Source of the DNA: Vitis vinifera
Taxonomy: Eukaryota; Streptophyta; Magnoliopsida; Vitales; Vitaceae
Direction: 5' to 3'
DNA: 64,000 nt
Assembly (NCBI RefSeq): GCF_030704535.1
Contig: NC_081815.1
Location: 2,371,001 to 2,435,000 of the forward strand
Shown here: in pieces, positions 51,090-63,899 of the stretch
How positions within the stretch are numbered: position 1 is the stretch's first letter
Layout: each line of letters starts with the position of its first letter
Made by a program: the position numbers and the translations under genes
The notes under the pieces: model-generated
Seen by the model: the letters and a program-made list of their open reading frames with translations, nothing else
What the model was told of the DNA's origin: nothing
Databases searched by the model: none

Positions 51090-51235
51090 AAATAAAATAA
51101 TATTGTCGGTGGATAACAAAAAAACAAAAATGAAGGTAAAAATAAATTAACAACGTCGATGGATAACAAAAATGAAAATGAAAATAAATTAACAACTTCG
51201 ATTGATAATAAAAATGAAGGTAAAAATAAATTAAC
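51090..51235. repeat. 42-bp minisatellite, about 3.3 units
   Basis: AATAAATTAACAAC recurs with exact 42-bp spacing at 51141 and 51183, and AATAAATTAAC at 51225. A longer, more diverged unit precedes at about 51090. Each unit carries a GATGGATAACAAAAATGAA-like centre. The 42-bp period leaves a minus-strand frame open by chance. Confidence 0.85.
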
Positions 51236-52195
51236 TTATATAAAAACATAGACTTAACTTATATTTTTAAATTTTTTTAAATTTGATATAATTAATTTGT
51301 AAAAATCATTATATTTTTTAAGAATATCATAAGAAATCCTAAAAAAATTATGATGAGCCCGAAGAAAATCCACATGAAAGATTCAGTCAGAACAGCACAT
51401 CACCCAACCTTTCCCTCCAAGGTCCCCTAAACAAATCCACCCCAAAACAAAAAACACTTGAAAATAAAAAATAAAATAAAGATTCACACTATTGAAAGCA
51501 AAAACAAAAGCTTTGGTAATATAAGGAAGAGTGAAGACAGACAATCGTACCCTGTAAATATTTCTTTTCAATCTTCTATGACCCTGCAACGTTAAACTTA
51601 TGTGGCAACTTGCCTGAGTGTGCCTAGGCAATTTTTCCTAGTTCAGAGAGTAGGTCATATCAATATGCCATCGTCCCTGACAAAAACAACTTCATTGTAC
51701 TGAATCTACTGATAACCAATTACAAAAACATTGAAGTGTTTTCCAGGAATAATTGAAAGATTTTTAAAAACCAGGTTCCTGAGTCCATTGTTTTCAAGGG
51801 TCGTGATTGAAGGGCAGATACATCATACATACATAGAGGTAGAGTTTTGAATTAGTTAGACAGGTAGATAAGAATGATACTAATTAGAGAAGAGAAGCAG
51901 TGGGATTCGCCATGAAGAATATATTCACATTTCAGACACAAACAGGGAGAGAGAGGCTCACGGGCACCACCAATGCCAAACAGGAACAAGAGCTAAAGTG
52001 TAAAAGTCATTCAAACATGGATTTTATAAGCCAAAATGTGCAACCATTGTAATCTGTCCTGTGGCCTACATTGTTTGCCTGTGATCTCTCTCTCTCTCTC
52101 TCTCTCCTTTTCTACATTGATGTCAGTAGAAGCACCCGTGACCTCTTGCTCCCCCATTGCTTTCCACATCACAAGACTCCCTTCACTTATATGTC

Positions 52196-52223
52196 GTATA
52201 TATATATATATATATATAAATCA
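52196..52223 (+). promoter_or_regulatory. (TA)n / TATA region of the pectinesterase gene
   Basis: A TA repeat ending TATAAATCATTATA lies about 70-100 bp before the ATG at 52295, a suitable place for a TATA box with transcription starting near 52250. Confidence 0.5.
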
Positions 52224-52294
52224 TTATAGAAGCCCACTTCAAACTCTGCACAACTGCATTCCTTCTATGCACTTTCTCCTTTCTTTCTCTCACC

Positions 52295-55255
52295 ATGTCA
52301 AAGTTTCAATGCGTTTCCTGTGTTGCTATTCTTCTTTTTCTTCTCAATTCAACCCCAACACACTGCCACACCAAAGGAATAAGACCCAAGAACTCCGCCG
52401 GGAAGAGGCTGTCGACCAATATGACACAGACCCAATTCGCAGAACAGCAATTCATGAAGTGGGTAAGGTTTGTTGGGAGCCTCAGGCACTCTATGTTTAA
52501 GGCAGCCAAGAATAAGCTCTTCCCCTCTTACGCAATCACTGTGAATAAGAATTCCGCGGCCGGAGACTTTAGGTCTATTCAGGATGCTATTGATTCTCTG
52601 CCTTCCATCAATCTAGTGAGAGTTGTTATCAAGGTCCATGCGGGAGTTTACACGTGAGTATTGGGCCATGCGTTGTATGATTTTGCTGTGAATTTTGTTG
52701 ATTTTCATGTGATGTGCTGTATTGTTGTTTGTGTTTTGCTGAAGCATGGATTCAATAGTTTGTCTACATTCAAGTTTTGTTATTCCTAGTTCAGGGTGAA
52801 GGAGCAAAGCATTCATTTTTTTGTTTGTTATAATGTCCTTTTCTTTCTTATAAAACTGCTCTAGGAACTGGTCTTGGGACACAGAAAAATAACATGTAGT
52901 GGATTGAATTGTCTTTTATTCCATCTTTTTCTCTTGTTTAATGATGCTTATTGAATTTTTAATATTTTTTTTTAATTTCATTATTAGCATGTGAAATGGG
53001 TCTGTTCTAAATTGGAAAATTTGCAGGGAGAAGGTTAATATCCCCGCATTCAAATCCTTCATAACCATAGAAGGAGCAGGAGCAGATAAAACAGTTGTTC
53101 AATGGGGAGATACTGCTCGGACAATTGGGGAAAAAGGACAGCCTATTGGCACCTTCAATTCTGCAACTTTTGCTGTGAATTCCCTTTATTTCATTGCCAA
53201 GAACATCACATTCAAGGTAACATACATAGACTATAGACCCCTCTCTCTCTCCCTCTGGTCTTTCTCTCATTGTGCAAGCAAATATGTTGCAGAACACTAC
53301 ACCAGTTCCAGCTCCGGGAGCTGTAGGAAAGCAAGCGGTGGCATTTAGAATATCAGGAGACACAGCAGCTTTCTTGGGGTGTAAATTCTTGGGAGCTCAG
53401 GACACACTATATGACCATCTGGGTAGGCATTATTACAAAGATTGCTACATTGAAGGCTCTGTGGATTTCATCTTTGGAAACGCCCTCTCCCTATTTGAGG
53501 TTAGCTTCTCAATTATCAAGAACACTAAAAAGTATCCTACTCTTGCTAGCCCTGCATTCTAGGTAGATCAAGCATGAGAGAAAGATCTCCTTGAATGTGA
53601 GCTATAAGGCTAAAAGAGTGATAGAAGCTGAAAAGCAACTGGGACCTAAAGAAACTATTCTTTTTGAACTGAATCCACACCCTCTGCCTCCTCCTCATTT
53701 TATAAACCCAAATTAGCATTGATGCCTAAAATGATTGAGTCCCAGTTGGTGGAAGTGACCAAGAAAAATGATTGATTATTTTATTATTTGTCTTAGAACA
53801 GATATGAGTGGAGGACCTCGTTTTTGTGTAGCATTACTTGAGTTAATGCTATGTTCCAAAGCCTTTTATTTTCTAACAGAATAGACTTCTTGACTTTTGA
53901 GGGCCAAGGAGCTTCTTTTTGCCTTCTTGGCATATATAGGAAGCAGCACATAGAGAACCCTAGTATGTGCATGACACTTAGAAGTTTTGGAAGACGATAA
54001 TCTTTGAATTGATTTATTACTAGGTCCCGTAATGTGTACCATGTTGGGGCATGATGTGATATGACCACTGTACTTGAAAACAACGATGGGTGAAGCAGAG
54101 GAATTGCCAAAATGTTATCTTGAACCCAGACTTCAGACTTCCAGTCATAGTTAAAGCTAGGAGAAAAAACACATTTTATAGCAGTGTAAAAACAATAGAA
54201 CAGAACAGGGAGATATGAGATGATTTTGTATAATTTGTATGTTCCTTTGATATGGGTTGATTTGCAGGGATGTCACGTGCATGCCATAGCACAAAATACA
54301 GGGGCCCTTACAGCACAAGGCCGGAGTAGTCTCCTAGAAGACACGGGATTCTCATTTGTGAACTGTAAGGTCACGGGCTCAGGAGCTCTGTTCCTTGGGA
54401 GGGCATGGGGTCCCTTCTCCAGGGTGGTCTTTGCCTACACTTATATGGACGATATTATCATTCCCAAAGGCTGGTATAACTGGGGTGACCCCAGCCGGGA
54501 AATGTAAGTTCTCTCTCTCTCTCTCTCTCTCTCTCGCTCTCTCTCATTTCTTATTTTATCATGTTGGAACCTTTTGTGCCATACCGACCTATTGGTAATG
54601 GGACGGTGCCAGTGTGCCACTACCTTTCTTTCGTTCCTACAAACCCTCTTTAGATGGGCATAGGTGTTTGTCATTTTGCCCTTTGGAAGCTCAAGAGCAC
54701 TGATATACTTCCTAGCTTGCTAAGCTTTATTTAACTGACACAAATACCCACCAAACCCAACTTGATTTAGTCACTCGTCGCTATATACATGGAGGACATT
54801 TTTGGCATCTGACAACAAAAATGTGGGTGGAAACCTAACCCATACATGTATGTTCCATTCTTCTTTTATACTGCAATCTACGTGTAATGCACCTCAAAGA
54901 GAATTGTTTTAAAAAGGCCCTCCCACCTACCATATGTTGGTTGTGTTGGCATACTTAAGTTAATCCAAGTTGGCATAAGCATAGAGCCTACAATATTACT
55001 CACCTAATTCAAACTTTGTTTGCGTATGCTGTCATTATAGTTGGCCATTGCGACAAGCACATGAGGCCTTGTATTCATTCTGTTGTTGCTTTTGGGGGTG
55101 GGTGCAGGACTGTGTTTTATGGGCAATACAAATGCACAGGGCCAGGAGCAGCCTTTGCAGGAAGAGTGTCATGGTCAAGAGAGCTCACTGATCAGGAAGC
55201 CAAGCCTTTTATTTCACTTAGCTACATTGATGGGTCTGAATGGATCAAAATGTAA
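52295..55255 (+). CDS. Pectinesterase, PME53-like
   Basis: Cell-wall enzyme (EC 3.1.1.11) removing methyl esters from homogalacturonan. Exons 52295-52653, 53027-53216, 53293-53499, 54268-54503, 55108-55255 total 1140 nt, 379 aa, with all phases matching. The N-terminus [19 protein letters not shown] is a signal peptide. There is no PMEI pro-domain, so this is the short class. All pectinesterase signatures are present: GVYTEKV, QAVAFR with Q197, GAQDTLYDH with Q219 and D220, VDFIFG with D241, and LGRAWGPF with R297 and W299. These include the two catalytic aspartates, transition-state glutamines and substrate-binding arginine, so the enzyme should be active. It resembles Arabidopsis PME53 in length and N-terminal region. 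It lies head-to-head with the LAMP1-like gene, matching the Arabidopsis pairing as I recall it. Confidence 0.94.
54509..54546 (+). repeat. (CT)n tract directly after the PME53-like exon 4 donor
   Basis: Intron 4 begins GTAAGTT and passes immediately into about 38 nt of CT repeat with one CG interruption. The donor itself is consensus here. Confidence 0.9.
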
Positions 55256-56995
55256 TGATTCCATTCCCCACTTACTATTATTATTTTTTTCCCATTAATC
55301 TTTGTAAAAGGCATGAAAAATGGTGATGTTGCTTGGTATATAATCATGATAAATCCTTCTATGCTTTCCTCAAGTCTCTGAATTCATCTGTCTTGATGGG
55401 CATGGTTATAACTTACTGGTTATCCTCAAGTCTCCAAGTTATCTGTCTTGATGGGCATGTTTATAACTTATTGGTTATCCTCCACTCAATTGGCAAGTCT
55501 TTGCCTGAACTTGAAGGACCATTTTCATCCACATGAATTTTTAAACTGAAGGAAAGATGTGAAATTCTCTTCTCACTGCCTGAGATAACTTGCTTGGGGT
55601 AGGGAAAGAACCTAAATCTCTTGGCTGTTGCATTTTTTGGGTAGCCTTGAATACGCATTATGAGTAAGATGGGGTGGAGTGTGATGACAATTAGGTGGTG
55701 AATGCTAGTTAATGGAGATATAAAACAAAATGTAGTATATACTATATGGTAATCACTTAAGGGAAATGTCTAGCATGGGAGGGACAGTGCAATGTGAAAT
55801 GTGGACAAATTTTGAAACTTTACATACATGGGCTGCTCCCTACGCCTAACAAGACTGTTTGGCTTGCTAGGAAAAGATCAGAAACTGTGAATAGTTGACT
55901 CCAAGCATGGGAGCTGGTGGGAGCCAAACACCCTCCAACTCTGTTTTAGCCGAGAAATTTGACAAGAAAGCTATTACAGTACACCAAGCACTTGGTGGGG
56001 CCAGGCACCTCTTTCAACAGTGTTTGGTAGCTGAATTTGAAGAAGGGAAGTATATCTACAGTGCATCACCTTCTGAAAGAGAAAAAAGGAGTAAATATTT
56101 GAATCTCTTTACTTTTCGAATCTCTTTACTTCCCTTCCTTTTTTCAGTGATAGGATGTGTCACAATTCATTACCACCCTTAAAGGGAAGGCTCATGCACC
56201 TTGCAATTTTGCAGTTCTACTATTGCTTTTCAATGGGTTTATTTTTGGATCTTAGGCTAATTTCTTGCAAAAAGATGCTAAATGCTCTGTTAGTCAAATG
56301 TAGATGCTATATCCTAAACATGGGTAGAGTTCAGTCTCTTTATAGATAATGAAAAAACCCAGAATAAAATGGGCTGAGTGAAACCTACAATAAATAGACT
56401 TGTGTCCACAAACTTGAGACAGGTTTGGGGCTTTAAGCTAATAGGGATAGTTCTTCATTGAGGTTCATGGACTACCCTATAGGGGTGGTTCTCTTCCATG
56501 CCTCAAACCTTCCCAAAAGGACAAAATACCCTTAAAAATTCATCACATTCAAAAGAAATCAATCAAATTGAAACTTTAGTTGACCCCCTCCAAGCTTAGA
56601 TTGGGCTAGAATGGATTTCCCTAATAGCCTTTATAAATGGGTTGGCCATCAACCCACCTGCTTGTTCATGATTGTGCCAAAACATCAATGAATTTCAACC
56701 CCATTTTTTGTACACTTACATCTATTAAATAAACCCATAGATTTGTGGGTCAGCAGCCTTTATAGCCAAATGATTCTACATTTCCATAAGAAAAAAGATC
56801 TGAATCAACTAAACAACAGACATTAGCTTAAGATCACCTGTAAATTACTTAATTTACACACATTGTTTTCTGTTTTTGTCACCTATTCCTTTTCAAACTT
56901 GCACATCTGAGAGACCCAACTGGAGCAATAAACAACATAGCACACAAGCAGTGGTTTACCTCTCATCATCGTTTCTTCTCTATATGTATACATAT
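55256..56995. other. Intergenic between convergent PME53-like and IQD genes
   Basis: Contains the 3'UTRs of both genes and a short tandem repeat near 55.4 kb. No coding frame is convincing. Confidence 0.5.
55368..55478. repeat. 55/56-bp tandem duplication in the PME53-like 3' flank
   Basis: CCTCAAGTCTC starts at 55368 and again at 55424; both units contain ATCTGTCTTGATGGGCAT, then TTATAACTTA and TGGTTAT. About 90 percent identical by eye. A third start (CCTCCACTCAA) follows but diverges. Confidence 0.85.
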
Positions 56996-58711
56996 TTACC
57001 ATCTCCTCTGCAAGTTGCATCTCTCTGCCTCTCTAACAATCTCTGAGGGTCTCTCAAGCTTCCCCATCACAGCATTTTTAAAATTAATGGCTTCTTGAAC
57101 TCTTGAGCATGATCTCTGCATCTTAACCCCACTTAGGCTGCTCCTTGACTCCATCATTTCATTGAGTGAAAGCCTCTTCTTAGGCCCTGGCTCCGGCCGT
57201 TGTTTTGGAGCACTGTGAGACCTTAATTTAGCCTTAAACGATTGTGTATTGGCCATGTAATTTGGGAAATTTGTGTACTGCCGGAAGAAGCTGTCAGCGC
57301 ATACGGTCTTGGCCGGTGTAATCGGCACATTGGACCTTTCTGAATTCATAAACCTAGGGGTGCTTTGGGCAGTAGAGAACCTGCATTCGTCACCCGTTAA
57401 ACCCCAGTCGGAGTCTTGATAATTGCGGTGATCGGGTGTTGATAAACGGACTGGAACTGGAATTGGAGTTCGACATGGGAGGGGGGAGGAGAGTGTTTGG
57501 TAATGCTGGTCATCGCCTGAATCTGAAACCGATGTGTTGGTTCTCCGGGATCTGGACTTAGGCCTCCCAGTATCAACTTCCACAATCTTTGGGCTTCCAT
57601 CAATGGCGTTGAAAGTAGTGTCGAGAGATGCTGAAAGCCTTCTGCTGTGGATTGATGCTGTGTGCTCACTCCTACTCTCATCAAACCTTTCCTGTAATTT
57701 TCACAAACCAAAAACAACAAAATGTAATTGCTTTTCAAAACCTACATTGAATCAGTTTCACAACCAGGCTACTTTCGGGTCCTTTACCATAGATTTTCTA
57801 GTTTGGATTTCGAATCTTTTCTCATTGCTGATCAGCTCTCGAGCTTTCTGGGCTCGAACTGTGGCCTGGGCTCTTATCAGAGCCTGCATACCGTGAAGTG
57901 TGGCTGTGGCTTGCTTCCTCACCAAATAGCCTCTGACCAGCGCTTGTAACTTCACCAGTCCTTTCAGAGCTCTCAGGGCTTTCCTCGCCTGTTTTCGTGC
58001 CCAAAATCAGGCAACAAAAAAACAAGATTTTGATTTACCAAAGCAAAGAAAACAGAAGCCGAAAAGGGAAGCGGAAATGGGAGTGCTAAAGCACAAGCGT
58101 TTCTAAGCAAAATTGATTGACAGGAGAGTTGAGACACCACAAAACAGAAGCGTTTTCAAAAACGCATCCTAATCTGTTTTTTGAAAACAGTTCACTTCAT
58201 TCATGCGCATGAGACACTAAAAAAACCGGAGTGTTTTAAAAAATGCGTAGCACATGAAGTGTTTTGAGAAACAGTTCTCAAGCTAACATCACCCACTCAC
58301 CAAGTATCCTCGAAAAACAGTCTGAATCTTCACAGCACCCCACCTCTCACGGCCACCACCGAACATGGTGCCTCTGCCGTGGCTGGTGAGTCGGACGACG
58401 GCCACCGCCGCTTGAGCGGCAGCCACGGCAGCGTCGGCGGCCGCCGCCGTGGCAGCAGCCACTGCAATTGCATGCTTGTTCTGCTCGTTCTCAGTGTCGG
58501 TGTAGTAAGATCTTAGCCAAGCTGCCTCCGCCGCCGATATGTTCGGCGGAATAGTGGTTGGATTGTGACACAACCCAACGGAGTCCCTCCCGGAATGGCC
58601 AGAACTCCACCTACTCTTGTCCTTCCGGTCGCCGGGATTTGAATTGTCCTTGTGTTCCTTGTCTCTCTTCAACCCAAACAAGCCCTTGAACCACCTTGTT
58701 GCCCTTCCCAT
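56996..58711 (-). CDS. IQ67-domain (IQD) calmodulin-binding protein
   Basis: Three exons in transcript order: 58711-58301, 57988-57788, 57691-56996. Total 1308 nt, 435 aa. IQD proteins bind calmodulin and link calcium signals to microtubules and membranes. [17 protein letters not shown] is the typical start of one IQD clade (resembling Arabidopsis IQD22-25, most like IQD25 as I recall). An Ala-rich helix lies at about 80-105. The IQ67 domain, about 125-190, has an IQ motif [13 protein letters not shown] split by an intron exactly after FRGYL, the hallmark phase-0 position of this family. Further IQ-like repeats follow: [13 protein letters not shown] and [14 protein letters not shown]. The C-terminal region is basic and Ser-rich, with conserved short blocks such as [22 protein letters not shown] and [10 protein letters not shown]. 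Confidence 0.93.
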
Positions 58712-61700
58712 TCTCTCTCAGTGGAAGAGCAGTATACTATACCACTGAGCAGCGAAGAAAAAGGAACGTTACAAAGAGCAAAAGCCCAAAAGAGTGAATT
58801 TTTTAGAAACAGAGGCACTGTTCTTTTAGGTTACAGCTGGGTCCCAACTCCCAACCTAGACTCTCTCCATGCTGCAGAAAGGTATGATACATTGTTGTCA
58901 AAAAACAAAAACATAAAAAGCATTTTTGAAAAATGAGAAAAACCAGACCCACAAATATCACTGATGAATTCTCCATCTTTAAGAAAAAAAAAAAAAAAGA
59001 AAGAAAAGAAAAGGTGTCACGAGCTCGTGAAAAAACTGCATTACAAGACAAAACATGCCGCTGAGAGACGCAGAAATTATAAACAAATAATTGGAGTTTA
59101 CAGAAAAATCCAAGAAAGAGAAGCATTAAAAAAATTGAAGGAATCGGAGAGACAGAGGCTCCCACCTTCCTATAATCAGATTCCCAAAAGAGAGAAAGAA
59201 TGAGGAAGACTCAAGGAAAGGGAAGTGCTCGAATTTTCATTCCCTCCAATGAGAAACTCAGCAAGGATTTTGAAAAGAAAAAGCAGTAAAGCACCACTCT
59301 CTCTCTCTCTGATTCTTACTTTCTGGAGCGACGTGTCCTTAAAAAGAAAGATACCTCAGAGTCCACAGGCTCTGACAAGCTCGTGAAGCCTTCCATTTTT
59401 TTATGCTTCTTTTTTCAAACTCTGTATCTATTCTCTGCAACTGTTCCCTTTCTGTATTTATTCTTCATAACCCAGAAAAAACGAATCATTTTTTTACCAT
59501 TTCATCATCCTGAAAACAATCTTTTCCTTACCTTGCTCAGCTCCTCAACTTCAAACCCAAAGCAACTGTAGTCTTCGCCTCCTCAGCTCCTAAGCAGAAA
59601 CAAGTCATCTCTCTCTCTCTCAATCATCTCTCTGCTTCCCCATTAAATCACACCGATTAAAAGCGACTTTACCATTGAATTCTTTCGTCTTCTTCTCTGT
59701 CCCCAAATGATCATCATCATATCCAACCCTTGAAACAGACCCACCCCCTTCTTTTTTCTCTCTCTTTTGGGGTAAAAAAGATCTTTCGGTTGGTTGCAGT
59801 ATCTACTGTGACTTCACAATATTTCTTTTGACTGTACAGTTTCTAGGCTCAAATCTTCCAGGCTCATGTCATTTTTTTTTGTTCAGCTCAAAGTTGACGG
59901 AAAAAGGCTCTGGTGCAGAGAATTTACTTTTTGCAGAGTTGAGCTGGAGGCTGAAGCAATCTCTCCTCTTTCCTCCTCCTTTTCCTTTTCTCTACAGAAA
60001 GCGGAGAGTAAAGAAAATGACATGTTTGGTGGACAAGAATTTGAATAACATTTTATAGTAAATGATAAGAAAATTTATGTATCAAGATTTTCATTTTCAA
60101 AAAAAAAATACTCAAAATTAAAAGCCATTTATGACTTTAAAAAATAAAAAGTTCGAATTAACGTTCTTTCCCAAATTGAAAATCTGAAATTATTTAATTT
60201 ATAATATTTAATTTATTTTCTATAATTATTTATTACCATTAAATCATAAAATATGAATATGTGACTTTTAGATGGGATAATTTATTATTTAATAACTATT
60301 ATTAAAAAAAAGTGAGATTTAATTCATTAATATAAAAATAAATAAGAAAAATAACCTCAAATATTTTTAATTAGTATTTTCTTTATCTATTTAAAAATAA
60401 TTTAAAATACATAATTTTTTAACGAGTCATTTAATTATTCCTAAAAATATTCATTTATTTGTCATGTTATTAAATCAATTAATAACTAAACTCATCCTCG
60501 CGTGTGTATATATATATATAATTATTTTATTATTTGAGAATTTATTTTCTCTAGAAACATTTTAATGTAAGAATTTGAAAAAAAAAAAAAAGAGTTTATT
60601 ATAGTATTAATAAATTACAAATAAATTCATATTCTTGATAATAAATAAATCAAAAATAAATTTTTATTTATTATATAATATTAATAATTTTTTAATATAA
60701 TAGCGAATAAAATTTGATATAAGAGTTTTTTAGATATAAATTTTTTTACAATATATGTTTGTATTTTGATATATAGTATAAAAATAAATAAATATTTTAT
60801 ATTATATAAATTAATCATAATTAAAATAATTATATATTATTAAATTTATTATTTAATAAACAACCTTTATTACTTTTTAAATTAGTAATTATTATTAAAT
60901 AGGATTTGTTGGAGAATATTTCCTCTTAAAATTTGAAAAAATAAAAAAATATTAATCCTATTTAAATATGATTTTTTTTGCACAATATTACCTAAAATTT
61001 TAGGAAACTAAAATAAGAATACTAAGGGGGTATTTGTTTCTAGTGAAAAAAATATCAAATAATAAAAAATAATAATAAAATTATATCTAAAAAAAAAAAA
61101 AATATTTATATCAAGAAGTCTAGTTGTCAATTGATTTAAATAACATAACAAGTAAAAAAGAATTTTTGGAAATAATTAAATGACTCATTAAAAATACATG
61201 TATTTTAAATTATTTTTAAATAGATGAAGATAATATTAATTTAAAATATTTTGGGTATTTTTACCATATATTTTCATATTAGTGAATCAAATGTCACTTT
61301 TTCTCATATTTATTAGGTATAAAATGAATTTTTTAAAAATGGCCAAAAAATATTTTTTTTAAGAAGAAAAAATGGTCATTATAAAGTAATAAGACATTTA
61401 AAAAATATTTTTACCAAACAAACAAAAACCTTTGAATATTGAAAATATCTTTAAAATATAATTTCTAAACATTGACTTATAAACCAAATAAAAATTATAG
61501 CTTATATTTCTATTTCTAATTCTAATAAAAGTATGAATAAGAAACTATCCCCAAGCTTATGATTTATTTAAAATGAATCTATTAAATATAATGAAATAAT
61601 CCTTAAATTTGTGAACTTGACCCTTCCAATATTTTTATTTGAAAAGTAACATACTTTTGACATAAATTCCTTTTACCATTTCTAAAGGAGCCATTAATAG

Positions 61701-63890
61701 AATGGTCATGTTATGGTCACATAAAACGATATCTAGCAAGTTGTGTTCATAAGAACATGAACTAAATATCGTTCTTAAGAAAAACGAATCAATTTCTATG
61801 TTTTAAAGAATACAAACTAAACAATGTATTGTTAAGAATATGGTCACATATAATTGAAAGAGAATCATTCTTATTATAACCTATAACAGAAATGAGTTCA
61901 TTTGTGTTATAAGAAGTTATTGTTTTCTCCAATCGGAGCATGACATGTGGACTCCTAATAATTATAAATATAAAAAAACTTTTAAGGAAAAGATAATTGA
62001 AAATTAGTGTATTTACAATTTCAAGTATTTATATGTAAGTTTTAAAATAAATAGTTATTTTTGTAAGATAAAGGTATTTTTGTCAAAATAAGATCAAAAA
62101 ATGATAAAAGTTAAGTTTCCAAAATTGGGTTTTGAATCATTTTGATCAAATAACTCATTTATTTATAACATAAATACTCTTAATCATATAAAATTAATGA
62201 ACTGAATGGTTTGTCTAAAAAAAAAAAAGTGAAACTTATTAAATTTATGTCTTTAAAATGGTTGTTATAATTTCATAAAAAATGTTTTATAATATGAAAT
62301 TAAAATTAAAAATTCTTAAAATAATTAATAATTTAAAAGTAAAGTAAAAAACCAAAATAAATATCCAATCATGATGTTTGAATTTAAGAGCTAAAGATGC
62401 ATAGATTTCAAACTAACCTTTTGGGTTTTCTGACTTTATGCGTACAAATGAAAACAAAAACGTCTCTGGATGTGTCCTTGATTTTTTAGAGTCCATGTAC
62501 CAGCATGCCCAAATTTCAATAGGGCCAAAATGGTCAATCACTTATGATTCGGGCTTGTAAACTTAGCTGGCTTTTCTCTGATATGGCGTCCGTATTTCCA
62601 TACAATCCAAATTCATGGCTCATATTTACGAAAATACCCCCATGTATTGATCATCGTATGCTTGACCCATAACAAAAGCTCTCCCATCATTTTGAATCTA
62701 ATGGTACGGTATTGTGAGAAACTAAGGCCACATTTCCCCCCAAAATTATAAATAATAATACAGAAAAATAGGAAAATTGGGTCTATTTAGCAACTGTTTC
62801 CAAGAATAATTTTTTATTTTTTAAAATAAAAACGTAAGAAAACACATTTGATAATAACACGTTTTTTATTTTTATTCTTAAGAACGAAAAATAAAGTATT
62901 TTCAGATAACATCTTTTAATTATTGTTACTTATTTTCTGAAAGCTGTTTTAGAAAATAATTATATTAACATATAGAATAATTAAAAATAAAACACTTAAT
63001 ACAAAAATCATTTAAAAAACAAATTAAAAATATTTCAAATTCCTAAACAAACTTTTATTTTATAAAACATCAAAAAACAATTTAAAAAACTATTCTTAAA
63101 AACTGATTTTTAGAACTATTTTCAAAAGCATTTATCAAACAGGGTTTAAAGTTTTTGAAAACTATTTTCTATTCTTTATAACAAAAAGTAGGAAAACATA
63201 TTTAGTAATTAAAAGACCATTTTATATTTTCTATTCTTAAAAATGGAAACTATGATATTTTTTTAATTATTTTGAGTTTACATAATTAGTTTTAAAAAAT
63301 TATTATACAAACATATAAAATCATTAAAAATAAAGCACCGGATGGAAAAATCATTTTTAAAACTAGGTTAAAAACATTTCAAAATTCTAAATAGACTTTT
63401 GTCCCATAAAATATTCAAAAATTATTTTTTAAAACTATTTTTAAAAAAGGACTAAAACTATAAATTGATTCAATAATCCTTTTAAACCTTCTTCCCAATT
63501 TGGAGATGGAAAATTAAGAAAGTTTCAAAATGTCTGCCTTTTGAAGTCTAATAATACTACTATCTAATATTTCAATCTAAATGCAGAATAAAACATAAAA
63601 AATAAAATAAAATGAAATTGAAATTTTCACCTAACAATGATAATGGAAATTATTGACTTGAATCTGGACTCCGGGCTTGCTTTTCTTTTGGGCCCAATTG
63701 GATTTAATTTGCTTCCTTTGGAGCCATTAACGTGCCTGTTTTTTTTCCCCCTTTTTCCGTTACAGAAAATATTCAAATTTATTTTTTCTTTGAGATTACG
63801 TAATTTATTACTTGAATATTAATTTTTTTTAAAATATAATCTTTTAATTTTATTTATTTTTTAAAATTAGAAACCAATCAAAATAGTTTC
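58712..63890. other. IQD upstream region and AT-rich intergenic sequence
   Basis: The first kilobase is purine/pyrimidine-rich leader and promoter of the minus-strand IQD gene, with CT repeats near 59300 and 59610. From 60.0 to 63.9 kb the sequence is extremely AT-rich, with no recognisable gene. Worn foldback elements are likely, one listed separately. Confidence 0.5.
62781..63144. mobile_element. Worn MITE-like foldback segment
   Basis: The left side, GTCTATTTAGCAACTGTTTC, weakly matches the reverse complement of the right side, CCCTGTTTGATAAATGCTTT, and the interior is self-complementary AT-rich sequence. Vocabulary (GTTTTAGAAAATAATT, AAATCATTTAAAA) is shared with the VPS15 intron 5 element. 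Boundaries are approximate. Confidence 0.35.
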
Positions 63891-63899
63891 TATTTCTAA

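Larger units (their letters stand above)
48345..52294. other. Shared upstream region of divergent LAMP1-like and PME53-like genes
   Basis: Nearly 4 kb, mostly AT-rich. The LAMP1-like leader holds a (CT)n tract near 48495-48511. From about 49.1 to 51.0 kb there are many TTTTTAAAAA-type inverted segments and GTTTGA/CAAACA phrases, suggesting worn MITEs, but ends cannot be defined. No coding sequence is recognised. Confidence 0.5.

Noticed and set aside
51064..51249. Minus-strand frame with repeating YFYLHF-type residues
   Set aside because: A by-product of the 42-bp minisatellite, whose period is a multiple of three.
58964..59203. Lys/Glu-rich plus-strand frame in the IQD upstream region
   Set aside because: Derived from an A-rich tract in the promoter/leader antisense to the IQD gene; no recognisable domain.
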